Origin: Epiperipatus broadwayi
Lineage: Eukaryota; Onychophora; Udeonychophora; Euonychophora; Peripatidae
Assembly (NCBI GenBank): GCA_028023455.1
Contig: JAQFVV010000023.1
Coordinates: forward strand, 2,532,923 to 2,596,922
Direction: 5' to 3'
DNA: 64,000 bases
Position 1 is the first letter of the stretch, and every line of letters begins with the position of its first letter. Of this stretch, positions 1 to 11,215 are shown in pieces. The notes beneath the pieces are model-generated. The model searched no databases. It saw nothing but the letters and a program-made list of their open reading frames with translations, and was not told the origin of the DNA. The translations under genes and the position numbers were made by a program.

Positions 1-3000
1 CTGGCTGTATATTCAAGCTTAAAAAGCTATATGAGCATGCTGGTGTACAATATTATATTTTGTATGAATTTTTTCGTTGATTTTGTCATATTTAGGTAGA
101 ATTAGCTAAATTATACTGAACTGCAATGTTAAAGTATTCAAATTCATCAATTTTTAGAAATTTGTAACCTGGCCGTATATTCAAGCTTAAAAAGCTATAT
201 GAGCATGCTGGTGTACAATGTTATATTTTGTATAAATTTTTTCGTTGATTTTGTCATAATTAAGTAGAATTAGCTAAATTATACTGAAGTGCAATGTTAA
301 AGTATTCAAATTCATCAATTTTTAGAAATTTGTATCCAGGCTGTATATTCAAGTTTAAAAAGCTATATGAGCATGCTGGTGTACAATATTATATTTTGTA
401 TGAATTTTTTCGTTGATTTCGTCATAATTAAGTAGAATTAGCTGAATTATACTGAACTGCAATGTTAAAGTATTCAAATTCATCAATTTTTAGAAATTTG
501 TAACCTGGCTGTATATTCAAGCTTAAAAAGCTATATGAGCATGCTGGTGTACAATATTATATTTTGTATGAATTTTTTCGTTGATTTTGTCATATTTAGG
601 TAGAATTAGCTAAATGATACTGAACTGCAATGTTAAAGTATTCAAATTCATCAATTTTTAGAAATTTGTAACCTGGCTGTATATTCAAGTTTAAAACGCT
701 AAATGAGCATGCTGGTGTACAATATTATATTTTGCATGAATTTTTTTGTTGATTTTGTCATATTTAGGTAGAATTAGCTAAATTATACTGAACTGCAATG
801 TTAAAGTATTCAAATTCATCAATTTTTAGAAATTTGTAACCTGGCTGTATATTCAAGCTTAAAAAGCTATATGAGCATGCTGGTGTACAATATTATATTT
901 TGTGTGAATTTTTTCGTTGATTTTGTCATATTTAGATAGAATTAGCTAAATTATAATCAACTGCAATGTTAAAGTTTTCAAATTCATCAATTTTTAGAAA
1001 TTTGTAACCTGGCTGTATATTCAAGCTTAAAAAGCTATATGAGCATGCTGGTGTACAATATTATATTTTGTATGAATTTTTTCGTTGATTTTGTCATATT
1101 TAGGTAGAATTCGCTAATTTATACTGAACTACAATGTTAAAGTATTCAAAATCATCAATTTTTAGATATTTGTAACCTGGCCGTATATTCAAGCTTAAAA
1201 AGCTATATGAGCATGCTGGTGTACAATATTATATTTTGTATAAATTTTTTCGTTGATTTTGTCATATTTAGGTAGAATTAGCTAAATTATACTGAACTGC
1301 AATGTTAAAGTATTCAAATTCATCAATTTTTAGAAATTTGTAACCTGGCTGTATATTCAAGCTTAAAAAGCTATATGAGCATGCTGGTGTACAATATTAT
1401 ATTTTGTATGAATTTTTTCGTTGATTTTGTCATATTTAGGTAGAATTAGCTAAATTATACTGAACTGCAATGTTAAAGTATTCAAATTCATCAATTTTTA
1501 GAAATTTGTAACCTGGCTGTATATTCAAGCTTAAAAAGCTATATGAGCATGCTGGTGTACAATATTATATTTTGTATGAATTTTTTCGTTGATTTTGTCA
1601 TAATTAGGTAGAATTAGCTAAATTATACTGAACTGCAATGTTAAAGTATTCAAATTCATCAATTTTAGGAAATTTGTAACCTGGCTGTATATTCAAGCTT
1701 AAAACGCTATATGAGCATGATGGTGTACATTATTATATTTTGTATAAATTTTTTCGCTGATTTTGTCATATTTAGATAGAATTAGCTAAATTATACTGAA
1801 CTGCAATGTTAAAGTATTCAAATTCATCAATTTTTAGAAATGTGTAACCTGGCTGTATATTCAAGCTTAAAACGCTATATGAGCTTGCTGGTGTACATTA
1901 TTATATTTTGAATGAATTTTTCGCTGATTTTCTCATATTTAGATAGAATTAGCTAAATTATACTGAACTGCAATGTTAAACTATTTAAATTCATCAATTT
2001 TTAGAAATTTGTAACCTGGCTGTATATTCAAGCTTAAAACGCTATATGAGCATGCTGGTGTACATTATTATATTTTGTATGAATTTTTTCGTTGATTTTG
2101 TCATAATTAGGTAGAATTAGCTAAATTATACTGAAGTGCAATGTTAAAGTATTCAAATTCATCAATTTTTAGAAATTTGTATCCTGGCTGTATATTCAAG
2201 TTTAAAAAGCTATATGAGCATGCTGGTGTACAATATTATATTTTGTATGAATTTTTTCGTTGATTTCGTCATAATTAAGTAGAATTAGCTGAATTATACT
2301 GAACTGCAATGTTAAAGTATTCAAATTCATCAATTTTAAAAAATTTGTAATCTGGCTGTATATTCAAGCTTAAAAAGCTATATGAGAATGCTGGTGTACA
2401 ATATTAAATTTTGTACGAATTTTTTCGTTGATTTTGTCATATTTAGGTAGAATTAGCTAAATGATACTGAACTGCATTGTTAAAGTATTCAAATTCATCA
2501 ATTTTTAAGAATTGGTAACCTGGCTGTATATTCAAGCTTAAAACGCTATATGAGCATGCTGGTGTACATTATTATATTTTATATGAATTTTTTCGCTGAT
2601 TTTCTCATATTTAGGTAGAATTAGCTAAATTATACTGAACTGCAATGTTAAAGTATTCAAATTCATCAATTTTTAGAAATTTGTAACCTGGCTGTATATT
2701 CAAGTTTAAAACGCTAAATGAGCATGCTGGTGTACAATATTATATTTTGCATGAATTTTTTTGTTGATTTTGTCATATTTAGGTAGAATTAGCTAAATTA
2801 TACTGAACGGCAATGTTAAAGTATTCAAATTCATCAATTTTTAGAAATTTGTAACCTGGCTGTATATTCAAGCTTAAAAAGCTATATGAGCATGCTGGTG
2901 TACAATATTATATTTTGTATGAATTTTTTCGTTGATTTTGTCATATTTAGGTAGAATTAGCTAAATTATACTGAACTGCAATGTTAAAGTATTCAAATTC

Positions 3001-5986
3001 ATCAATTTTTAGAAATTTGTAACCTGGCTGTATATTCAAGCTTAAAAGCTATATGAGCATGCTGGTGTACAATATTATATTTTGTATGAAATTTTTTGTT
3101 GATTTTGTCATATTTAGGTAGAATTAGCTAAATTATACTGAACTGCAATGTTAAAGTATTCAAATTCATCAATTTTTAGAAATTTGTAACCTGGCTGTAT
3201 ATTCAAGCTTAAAAGCTATATGAGCATGCTGGTGTACAATATTATATTTTGTATGAATTTTTTTGTTGATTTTGTCATATTTAGGTAGAATTAGCTAAAT
3301 TATACTGAAATGCAATGTTAAAGTATTCAAATTCATCAATTTTTAGAAATTTGTAACCTGGCTGTATATTCAAGCTTAAAAAGCTATATGAGCATGCTGG
3401 TGTACAATATTATATTTTGTATGAATTTTTTCGTTGATTTTGTCATATTTAGATAGAATTAGCTAAATTATACTGAACTGCAATGTTAAAGTATTCAAAT
3501 TCATCAATTTTTAGAAATTTGTAACCTGGCTGTATATTCAAGCTTAAAAAGCTATATGAGCATGCTGGTGTACAATATTATATTTTGTATGAAATTTTTC
3601 GTTGATTTTGTCATATTTAGGTAGAATTCGCTAATTTATACTGAACTACAATGTTAAAGTATTCAAAATCATCAATTTTTAGATATTTGTAACCTGGCTG
3701 TATATTCAAGCTTAAAAAGCTATATGAGCATGCTGGTGTACAATATTATATTTTGTATAAATTTTTTCGTTGATTTTGTCATATTTAGGTAGAATTAGCT
3801 AAATTATACTGAACTGCAATGTTAAAGTATTCAAATTCATCAATTTTTAGAAATTTGTAACCTGGCTGTATATTCAAGCTTAAAAAGCTATATGAGCATG
3901 CTGGTGTACAATATTATATTTTGTATGAATTTTTTCGTTGATTTTGTCATATTTAGGTAGAATTAGCTAAATTATACTGAACTGCAATGTTAAAGTATTC
4001 AAATTCATCAATTTTTAGAAATTTGTAACCTGGCTGTATATTCAAGCTTAAAAAGCTATATGAGCATGCTGGTGTACAATATTATATTTTGTATGAATTT
4101 TTTCGTTGATTTTGTCATATTTAGGTAGAATTAGCTAAATTATACTGAACTGCAATGTTAAAGTATTCAAATTCATCAATTTTTAGAAATTTGTAACCTG
4201 GCTGTATATTCAAGCTTAAAACGCTATATGCGCATGCTGGTGTACAATATTATATTTTGTATAAATTTTTTCGCTGATTTTGTCATATTTAGGTAGAATT
4301 AGCTAAATTATACTGAACTGCAATGTTAAAGTATTCAAATTCATCAATTTTTAGAAATTTGTAACCTGGCTGTATATTCAAGCTTAAAACGCTATATGAG
4401 CATGCTGGTGTACAATATTATATTTTGTATGAATTTTTTCGCTGATTTTGTCATATTTAGGTAGAATTAGCTAAATTATACTGAACTGCAATGTTAAAGT
4501 ATTCAAATTCATCAATTTTTAGAAATTTGTAACCTGGCTGTATATTCAAGCTTAAAACGCTATATGAGCATGCTGGTGTACAATATTATATTTTGTATGA
4601 ATTTTTTCGTTGATTTTGTCATAATTAGGTAGAATTAGCTAAATTATACTGAACTGCAATGTTAAAGTATTCAAATTCATCAATTTTAAAAAATTTGTAA
4701 CCTGGCTGTATATTCAAGCTTAAAAAGCTATATGAGCATGCTGGTGTACAATATTATATTTTGTATGAATTTTTTCGTTGATTTTGTCATATTTAGGTAG
4801 AATTAGCTAAATGATACTGAACTGCATTGTTAAAGTATTCAAATTCATCAATTTTTAAGAATTGGTAACCTGGCTGTATATTCAAGCTTAAAACGCTATA
4901 TGAGCATGCTGGTGTACAATATTATATTTTGTATGAATTTTTTCGTTGATTTTGTCATATTTAGTTAGAATTAGCTAAATTATACTGAACTGCAATGTTA
5001 AAGTATTCAAATTCATCAATTTTTAGAAATTTGTAACCTGGCTGTATATTCAAGCTTAAAAAGCTATATGAGCATGCTGGTGTACAATATTATATTTTGT
5101 ATGAATTTTTTTGTTGATTTTGTCATATTTAGGTAGAATTAGCTAAATTATACTGAACTGCAATGTTAAAGTATTCAAATTCATCAATTTTTAGAAATTT
5201 GTAACCTGGCTGTATATTCAAGCTTAAAAAGCTATATGAGCATGCTGGTGTACAATATTATATTTTGTATGAATTTTTTCGTTGATTTTGTCATATTTAG
5301 GTAGAATTAGCTAAATTATACTGAACTGCAATGTTAAAGTATTCAAATTCATCAATTTTTAGAAATTTGTAACCTGGCTGTATATTCAAGCTTAAAAAGC
5401 TATATGAGCATGCTGGTGTACAATATTATATTTTGTATGAATTTTTTCGTTGATTTTGTCATATTTAGGTAGAATTAGCTAAATTATACTGAACTGCAAT
5501 GTTAAAGTATTCAAATTCATCAATTTTTAGAAATTTGTAACCTGGCTGTATATTCAAGCTTAAAAAGCTATATGAGCATGCTGGTGTACAATATTATATT
5601 TTGTATGAATTTTTTCGTTGATTTTGTCATATTTAGGTAGAATTAGCTAAATTATACTGAACTGCAATGTTAAAGTATTCAAATTCATCAATTTTTAGAA
5701 ATTTGTAACCTGGCTGTATATTCAAGCTTAAAAAGCTATATGAGCATGCTGGTGTACAATATTATATTTTGTATAAATTTTTTCGTTGATTTTGTCATAA
5801 TTAGGTAGAATTAGCTAAATTATACTGAACTGCAATGTTAAAGTATTCAAATTCATCAATTTTTAGAAATTTGTAACCTGGCTGTATATTCAAGCTTAAA
5901 AAGCTATATGAGCATGCTGGTGTACAATATTATATTTTGTATGAAATTTTTCGTTGATTTTGTCATATTTAGGTAGAATTCGCTAA
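1..5986. repeat. 168-bp satellite, about 35 tandem units
   Basis: Head-to-tail tandem array. Unit starts, marked by CTGGCTGTATATTCAAG, fall at 1, 169, 337, 505, 673 and 841, so the period is 168 bp; a few units have 1-2 bp indels. There are 35 full units and a 36th, starting near 5878, that stops after about 110 bp. Units differ by scattered substitutions (for example AAAAAGC/AAAACGC and TAATTAAGT/TATTTAGGT). Some marked variants recur many units apart, which points to block duplication. No unit has a useful ORF. The array runs past the left edge, so its total length is unknown. A 168-bp period is close to a nucleosome repeat and fits a constitutive heterochromatin or centromeric satellite, but nothing here shows which. 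Confidence 0.97.
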
Positions 5987-6325
5987 ATAACAAGTTGAAA
6001 CAAAATAAAAATATATAGTCATATGGGTCTGAACCCAGTTCGTTACCCATACATTTTGGTATCTTTGGCTTTTTAACAACCATAGCTACCATTATCCTAT
6101 TAGTCAGGATTGGTGTTAAACCACTAAACATCACATGATCACTATTTCTTATGCTAGCACATTACTGTTATTAAAACAGGCAAAACTCTCCATATAGTAG
6201 TGCCACTCAGTGCCAACCAGAGTAATCAATGAATACCATAAGACTTGTGCATACAATCCCTATCTAATGCTTTCTCATCCAATATCCCCAGACTAGTTTC
6301 TGGCTTGTGGCCTTTGTCAGTCTAG
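5987..6325 (-). mobile_element. Short dispersed repeat, family B copy with hammerhead
   Basis: Non-coding repeat abutting the broken end of the satellite. About 200 bp of it (6118-6325) recurs at 20081-20475, where it forms an inverted pair, and at 46241-46365. Shared blocks include GTGCCACTCAGTGCCAA, GAGTAATCAATG and CCAGACTAGTTTCTGGCTTG. The left part (5987-6117) has no second copy here that I could recognise. Read on the minus strand, the conserved end is a hammerhead-like core (6285-6324). The family looks like a non-autonomous Penelope-like or retrozyme-type element; that assignment is inference. Confidence 0.6.
6285..6324 (-). ncRNA. Hammerhead-ribozyme-like core, family B
   Basis: Minus strand reads CUGACAA (6314-6320), a stem II of GGC/GCC around ACAA, GAAA (6297-6300), the palindromic stem III ACUAGU, then C and GGGG. 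The hammerhead core is CUGANGA...GAAA...NUH, so only position 8 (A for G) departs. The copies at 20.2-20.4 kb carry different single faults, so the family consensus is CUGAUGA. This copy is probably a slightly decayed type I ribozyme. Known hammerheads of Penelope-like elements share the tiny palindromic stem III. Confidence 0.6.
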
Positions 6326-7875
6326 GAATATTATTTTTTGTATTGAATTCAATAGTTATTATCTGACTGGATATAAACTTTGTATGATAATCATAATCAA
6401 ATATGTGTGTTTTATCTACATTATTATTGGTCAGGTAGATACTGTAGTGAGTTTATGATTGGTCAATAAGATCTTAATCTTATTCAATTATAAAGTTGAT
6501 AGTACTATATTTTTTTCTGTTATAAGTTAAGATGATTTGCTTTAATTACATTTAAATTTAGTTGATGTGAATTGTAAATCTAATTAAATATTAAATTTTA
6601 ATATTCACATTTGATTATAATAAATGTTAATAATTCCTTTTATATGTTTTGATTGTTATAATATACAGTTTTAATAATTTAGGTACAGGAAATTTGAAAT
6701 AAATTGATATGATTAGTTAACTGTAAATACCCAATAGAAATGTACTATTTCTCTTATATATTGATATGATTGGACATTATAGATTTAAGATTATCTAATA
6801 GATTCATTAGTATTACATTATTATTGAGTAATTCATTTTATTATAACTAGTTTTATTAGTAAAAGTAAAATCAATATAAAAATATAGCAAGGCTGAGTTA
6901 GTATAATTTATTATTTCATTTAATTGAGATTTAAAATTAATTATTGGGACATATATTTAGTTAGATATCATGAATATTGTAAACTTATAGGACATGCTAA
7001 AGCAGTTATTTCAATCATACACAAGTTATTTTATTTAGATATAAATAATGTTAAATTTTAGTATGTTTATATTATTATAAGCAGTATTTCATTAATTGGG
7101 TACATTAGAACTTAGTTGTTTATTGATTTATTATTAGTTTCATTTGATTATAAGTGAAATCTATCTTAAGCATATATCATGGTTTTGAGACAATAATATT
7201 TGATTTAATTGCTTTATTTTAATATATTTTAAGTAAAGTTATTTAAGGTATTTGAAGTGATGATTTTGTTTGTTTTCTGTTTATTCTAAATGCTGTTCAA
7301 ACTCATGCTGCCACGGCTGTTTTGTTTGGTATAGTTAACAGTCAGAGATGAGATTAGACAATGGGTTATATTGAGTACTGAATAATTATTTATTGATTGA
7401 TATTTATTTAGCTTAGTTTATTACATTTATTCTATTATGAATGATACTATTATTCATGGGCATAATAAAATTAGGATTATTTTCTTTTGATTTACATTTT
7501 ATTCAGTTATAAATGATGTCCAACTTCAAGGCTCATTTTTATTCTGTTTCATAGGGAAACCAATGACTGGGCTATATTTTATTCGGGCTATATTAGAGTT
7601 ATTATTTCCCATTGTGTTTTTTTGCAAACACCACCCAAATCATTGAGGTTATAACAGAGGTTAGCATACACACATATTTACTCTGTTACAAATGTTGCTG
7701 CAAATTGATAGCGTATAATTAAACAAGATCACTCTATTATGGCCTTGTCATATCTCATCTGTTACAAAGAGAATTCTAACTTTAAAGGTGATAATAAAGG
7801 TTATTTCATCATGATTTTTCATTTCTGTTATAAAATATTGTGCAAACTTGTAGAGGCAACTTTTTATCCTGTTGC
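6326..7875. other. AT-rich stretch, no gene seen
   Basis: Unique-looking AT-rich DNA. Short ORFs exist but none resembles a known protein or shows more than random length. I see no RNA gene, transposon end or tandem structure here. Confidence 0.6.
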
Positions 7876-7922
7876 AATATATATAATAAAAGAAAAAACA
7901 TATAATTACTTCTCTATAAAAC

Positions 7923-7966
7923 TGCTTTAACATTTCAACCAGCAGACTGATTTTCATCAGAAAGCA
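7923..7966 (-). ncRNA. Hammerhead ribozyme, intact minimal type I core
   Basis: On the minus strand: stem I strand UGCUUU, then CUGAUGA (7954-7960), stem II AAUCA/UGGUU capped by GUCUGC, GAAA (7933-7936), a minimal stem III AUGU, the cleavage-site base U, then AAAGCA, which pairs with all six bases of the first stem I strand. Every invariant core base is present. The very short stem III matches the minimal hammerheads of Penelope-like elements and retrozymes, which are thought to act as dimers. Predicted cleavage lies between the GUU and AAAGCA. Confidence 0.75.
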
Positions 7967-8104
7967 CAGCAAAATGGCTACTTCCAGAATTTAAACATTA
8001 AAAAAGTACAAACATTTACATATCAGATTAATTAATTTTGTTATCTGATATGTGAATGTTTGTAATTGTTTAATATTTAAATTAAGGAAGTAGCCATTTT
8101 ACTG

Positions 8105-8148
8105 TGTTTCCTGATAAAAACCAGTCTGCTGGTTGAAATATTAAAGCA
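8105..8148 (+). ncRNA. Decayed hammerhead core, sister arm
   Basis: Plus-strand partner of the 7923-7966 core: CUGAUAA (8111-8117), stem II ACCA/UGGU, GAAA (8134-8137), then UAUU and AAAGC. Core position 8 is A rather than G and stem I is weakened, so this arm is probably inactive. Confidence 0.5.
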
Positions 8149-8224
8149 GCTTTATAGAGAAGTAATTGTGTGTTTTTTTTCTTCTTTTATTAGTATTTTT
8201 TATATTTCCTTGAGTTACTTCACA

Positions 8225-8340
8225 TATTTATTATATATATGTCATTAAAATCAGTCAGCACTTAGACAATTTCAATATCAATCAATAATCTCAATCTGTT
8301 GTCAAGGCAACCTCCTTTTAACAATAAAGATATATATATA
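8225..8340. repeat. Dispersed repeat related to the 46.69 kb tandem
   Basis: Contains a block ending TGTTGTCAAGGCAACCTCC that also occurs twice at 46688-46887, preceded by related CAGTCA...CACTTA and CAATATAGATAACAATCAAC-like sequence. No ORF. Family unknown. Confidence 0.6.
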
Positions 8341-8662
8341 TTTAATTAGAGGGGATTTGAATGCAAACCTTCAAGCTCCTTCTGCTCTTCATTCCATCTT
8401 ATATAACCAATACACATCACCATATATATAAAAAAAAATGATCTCCATATCTGTGTTGTCATGTGTATCAGTTATATAAGATGAAGTGGATGCCTCTCTG
8501 AATGCTGCTTGTCACTGAGCCTACCCATGCTATCACTGTTTCATAACAGCTGTAGTTTTAAGAGATCTCACTAATTGCATCACTTGTGCCCTGAATGAAC
8601 AATGGTCAAGATTGGTCTTAGAATGACAATAGATTACATTTTATATGGTGTTCAATTCTATA
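8341..8662. repeat. Family A tRNA-like fragments, inverted
   Basis: 8346-8415 (GGGGATTTGAATGCAAACC...) is a minus-strand copy of the tRNA-like end of family A, and 8455-8510 (GTGTATCAGTTATATAAGATGA) is a plus-strand copy, making a small degenerate palindrome. The hammerhead segment is missing. 8511-8662 shows nothing I recognise. Confidence 0.5.
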
Positions 8663-8912
8663 TAATACTAATATCATTTATGTCCTTTATTATTTTTTAC
8701 AATGCTTTTTCATAACCCACTATTGATGATTTCAAATAGTGCCAGCAACTTTCTTCAGAGCTTAAACCCATAGTTTCGATTGCCCCAGAAATCTTCTTCA
8801 GAACTTCAAGTTCTGAAAAAGGTTGCTGGGACAACTGAAACCATCAATAGTGGATTGTAAAAAAGCATTGTAAAAGATAATAAAGGACATAAATCATATT
8901 AATATTATATGG
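8663..8912. mobile_element. Foldback with three hammerhead-like cores
   Basis: The left arm (about 8663-8758) and right arm (about 8803-8912) are imperfect reverse complements (ATTTATGTCCTTTATTAT against ATAATAAAGGACATAAAT). Hammerhead-like cores: minus strand 8725-8760 (CUGAAGA...GAAAUCAUC), minus strand 8770-8803 (CUGAAGA, stem around UUCUGGGG, GAAAC), and plus strand 8811-8845 (CUGAAAA, GGUUG/CAACU, GAAACCAUC). The two minus-strand cores are tandem, like the repeated ribozymes of Penelope-like terminal repeats. All have flaws, and activity is doubtful. Confidence 0.6.
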
Positions 8913-9337
8913 ATTTGCAATGAAATAAGAAAGATAAAGTGTTTAATTCTACTGTTTATTTGTTGTTTTAAAATGTTATTTAAATAGAAAACAATATTAT
9001 TTTAAAAAATAAAATGGTTTAAATTTTTTTTAAAAATAATTATTTAGATAGTTTAAATTTTAATATTCTTTATTAAATATACGGTATAATTAAATTTATC
9101 ACTTGTAAATGGAGTATGAATAAATTTATTATACACACTGCCATTATTTTTAAAAGTTAGGAATTTAATGTATTGGATAATTTTAGATATTGTTTAAAAC
9201 ATTGTACAGGCTTAAACCTGCATTTATATTTGTAATATATGTGGGATTTGAACTCAGACTCTCACATGACCCACTACTCTCAGTGCCATCTCATCTTGCT
9301 GACCCACCTGATCACACACATGTTGAAAAAATAAATA

Positions 9338-9388
9338 ATCACTAATATACGTATTTCATGCTAAACCAGCAATCATCAGTTGGTCTAG
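9338..9388 (-). ncRNA. Hammerhead core, family A, left arm
   Basis: Minus strand: CCAA, CUGAUGA (9373-9379), stem II UGCUG/(U)AGCA with loop GUU, GAAA, perfect palindromic stem III AUACGUAU, cleavage base A, then UUAG, which pairs partly with CCAA. All core bases are intact. Confidence 0.7.
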
Positions 9389-9622
9389 ATTACTATCCTC
9401 ACACACATATATATAACCAGAACTCAGCTTTATATTAAAATAGCCAATCTTCATACTTTAATGGACAGGCTTCAAACTATTCCAACTCATAATAAGGCTT
9501 TGAAAGTTCCATCATCAGATTTTCAATGAAGTGGAAGGCTGAAGAGTTGTGAGTTGGAATAATTTGAAGCCTGTCCATTAAAGTATGAAGATTGGCTATT
9601 TTAATATAAAGCTGAGTTCTGA

Positions 9623-9652
9623 TTATATATATATGTGTGTGTGTGTGTGTGT
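9623..9652. repeat. (TA)n(TG)n microsatellite
   Basis: Alternating TATATA then TGTGTG run within the right arm of the family A foldback; the matching left-arm position has only short ACACAC and TATATA runs. Confidence 0.9.
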
Positions 9653-9664
9653 GAGGATAGTAAT

Positions 9665-9716
9665 ATAGACCAACTGATGATTGCTAGTTTAGCATGAAAT
9701 ATGTATATTGGTGATT
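9665..9716 (+). ncRNA. Hammerhead core, family A, right arm
   Basis: Plus strand: GACCAA, CUGAUGA (9674-9680), stem II UGCUA/UAGCA with loop GUU, GAAA (9696-9699), stem III segment AUAUGUAU, cleavage base A, then UUGG (9708-9711), which pairs with CCAA. Core bases and stem I are intact, so this is one of the better candidates for activity. Confidence 0.75.
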
Positions 9717-9809
9717 ATTTATCTTTTCAATATGTGTGTGATCAGGTGGGTCAGCAATATGAGATGGCACTGAGAGTAGTGGATCATGTGAAAGTCTGAG
9801 TTCAAATCC

Positions 9810-10320
9810 TCCAGATATTGTTTAAAGTAATTTAAAAAGCACAGTGGAAAAGTTACTTTTTAAAATTATCATAAGTCAACATTTTTTAGAAGAAAAATAA
9901 TGCAAGGTTACTACTGATGGTGCTTTTTTATTTATTTATTGCTTAAATTGAGCCTATCTTTTTATTAGCATATATTCATTAGTATTTTAGTTAATTAATG
10001 GAGGTTAATATTAAATTCTGTCTATATTTTAAAAAATCTACTTAGCAAACTTGAAACTATTTTGCCTCCTTTAATATCAGATAAATTATATTTTCCTTTT
10101 AAGAGAGGTATATGCGTTTATAGCCAGAGCCTCGTTTTAAGTATACAGATAGTTTTAAAACAAGTATCATAAAGCAAAAATTCATAGCCTATAAAATTTT
10201 CCACACAAAAAAAAAAAGAAAAGAAAATTATACAAGTTCATCAAGATTAGTAGTTATAAAATAATTTTCACATTTATATATATAATAATCATGTGTGTGT
10301 GTGTTTAAAATTTAAAAAAT
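9810..10320. other. AT-rich stretch, no gene seen
   Basis: No ORF, repeat end or RNA gene recognised; it contains short poly-A and TG runs. Confidence 0.5.
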
Positions 10321-11215
10321 CAGATATTTTAATCAGTGCTGCAAGAAATATTTTGTGGTTTAAAATGGGAAGCTAAAGGAATGAAAGTAAATTGAGATTA
10401 TTTAAGTCATTTAGATTTTTCAAATGATGTAGTTGTTTTTGCAAATAATGCTTTAGAGCTGCAGGAAATGTTGCAGGAGTTATCAGATGAAAGTAGGACT
10501 AAAGATAAATGTTAAAAAGACCAAAGTAATGTTCAATGGATTTTCTATATATCATTTTTTTCAATGGATTTTTTCAAAATATAAAAATAAAAATTGATTA
10601 TGATGAGTTAGAAAAAGTTAACAGCTACAAATACCTTGGTCAGATTATTAATACAGATGGAAACATATTGGATGAAATTAATCATAGAATTAAACTTGGT
10701 TGGAGTACTTTTAGTAGAAATAACTTGATACTAAAAGGGAATATGCTTATGTGTTTGAAAAAGGTTTTTAATAAATGTGTTTTACCAATTCTTATTTATA
10801 AATCTGAGACTTGGGCACTTAATAGAAGAGCAATACAAAGACTTCAGGCCACTCAAGGAAGTATGGAGAGATGCATGTTAGGAGTAACAAGAAGAGATCA
10901 AAAATGCAATATATGGGTAATTGAACGAACAGGTGTTACTGACCTCATTGAAAAAAATTAAAAGACTGAAGCAGACTTGGGCTGGACATATTGCTAGAAG
11001 AGATGATAATAGATGGACAGTTGAAATCTTAAACTGGATTACAAGACATTGTAAAAAAACCCAGAAAGAGACCTCATGTGAGATGAATGGATGAAATAAG
11101 AAAGTGTCAAGAGATGATGTGGAAAAGATAAGCTAAAGATCAGAGAAGATGGATTGAACTTGGAAAGACCTTCATCCTGCAGTGGATTGATAATGGTTAA
11201 TAATGATGATGATGA
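10321..11215 (+). pseudogene. RTE-clade LINE, 5'-truncated copy (RT C-terminal part)
   Basis: 3' fragment of an RTE-type non-LTR retrotransposon. The reading starts inside the reverse transcriptase (FTAVLQE, then LDFSNDVVVFANN as the motif C region) and continues as an open 141-codon stretch at 10536-10961 with YKYLGQIINTDG and the LNRRAIQRLQ block. It then shifts frame into the usual RTE tail (WIELGKTFILQWIDNG). It ends in ATGATGATGATG, the short tandem repeat with which RTE elements terminate. Several frameshifts are visible and 36 bp of the motif C lead-in is disturbed, so it is dead. Related copies: 12722-13335, 46981-47955 and 50985-54225. Confidence 0.9.

Larger units (their letters stand above)
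7876..8199. mobile_element. Foldback element with hammerhead cores in both arms
   Basis: Long imperfect inverted repeat. The left arm (7876-8028) and right arm (8043-8199) are reverse complements around a 14-bp AT-rich spacer. Shared blocks include GGCTACTTCC/GGAAGTAGCC, ATATCAGAT/ATCTGATAT and ACCAGCAGACTGA/CAGTCTGCTGGTT. Each arm holds one hammerhead-like core, the left on the minus strand and the right on the plus strand. There is no ORF. Inverted pairs of this kind are familiar for Penelope-like element ends; assignment to that group is inference. Confidence 0.75.
9244..9809. mobile_element. Family A foldback: two inverted ribozyme/tRNA-like units
   Basis: Left arm 9244-9489 and right arm 9550-9809 are reverse complements around a 60-bp centre. 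Read outward from the centre, each unit holds a block CCTGTCCATTAAAGT, then AATATAAAGCTGAGTTCTGAT, a TA/TG microsatellite, a hammerhead core, then ATTATTTAT and a tRNA-like end with the B-box-like GAGTTCAAATCC. Related single or paired copies lie at 19556-19815, 49083-49597 and 49690-49985. No ORF. A short non-autonomous retroelement with a ribozyme joined to a Pol III-like segment is the best reading. Confidence 0.75.

Noticed and set aside
1-5986. CRISPR-like array
   Set aside because: Units are contiguous 168-bp copies without spacers, in a eukaryotic setting.
5904-6134. 76-codon minus-strand ORF over the satellite edge
   Set aside because: It runs across the satellite junction, is AT-biased and matches no family; chance ORF.
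9244-9260. True tRNA genes at B-box sites of families A, C, D and E
   Set aside because: None folds into a full cloverleaf with matching acceptor stem; the sequences recur as repeats with poly(A) or palindromic context.
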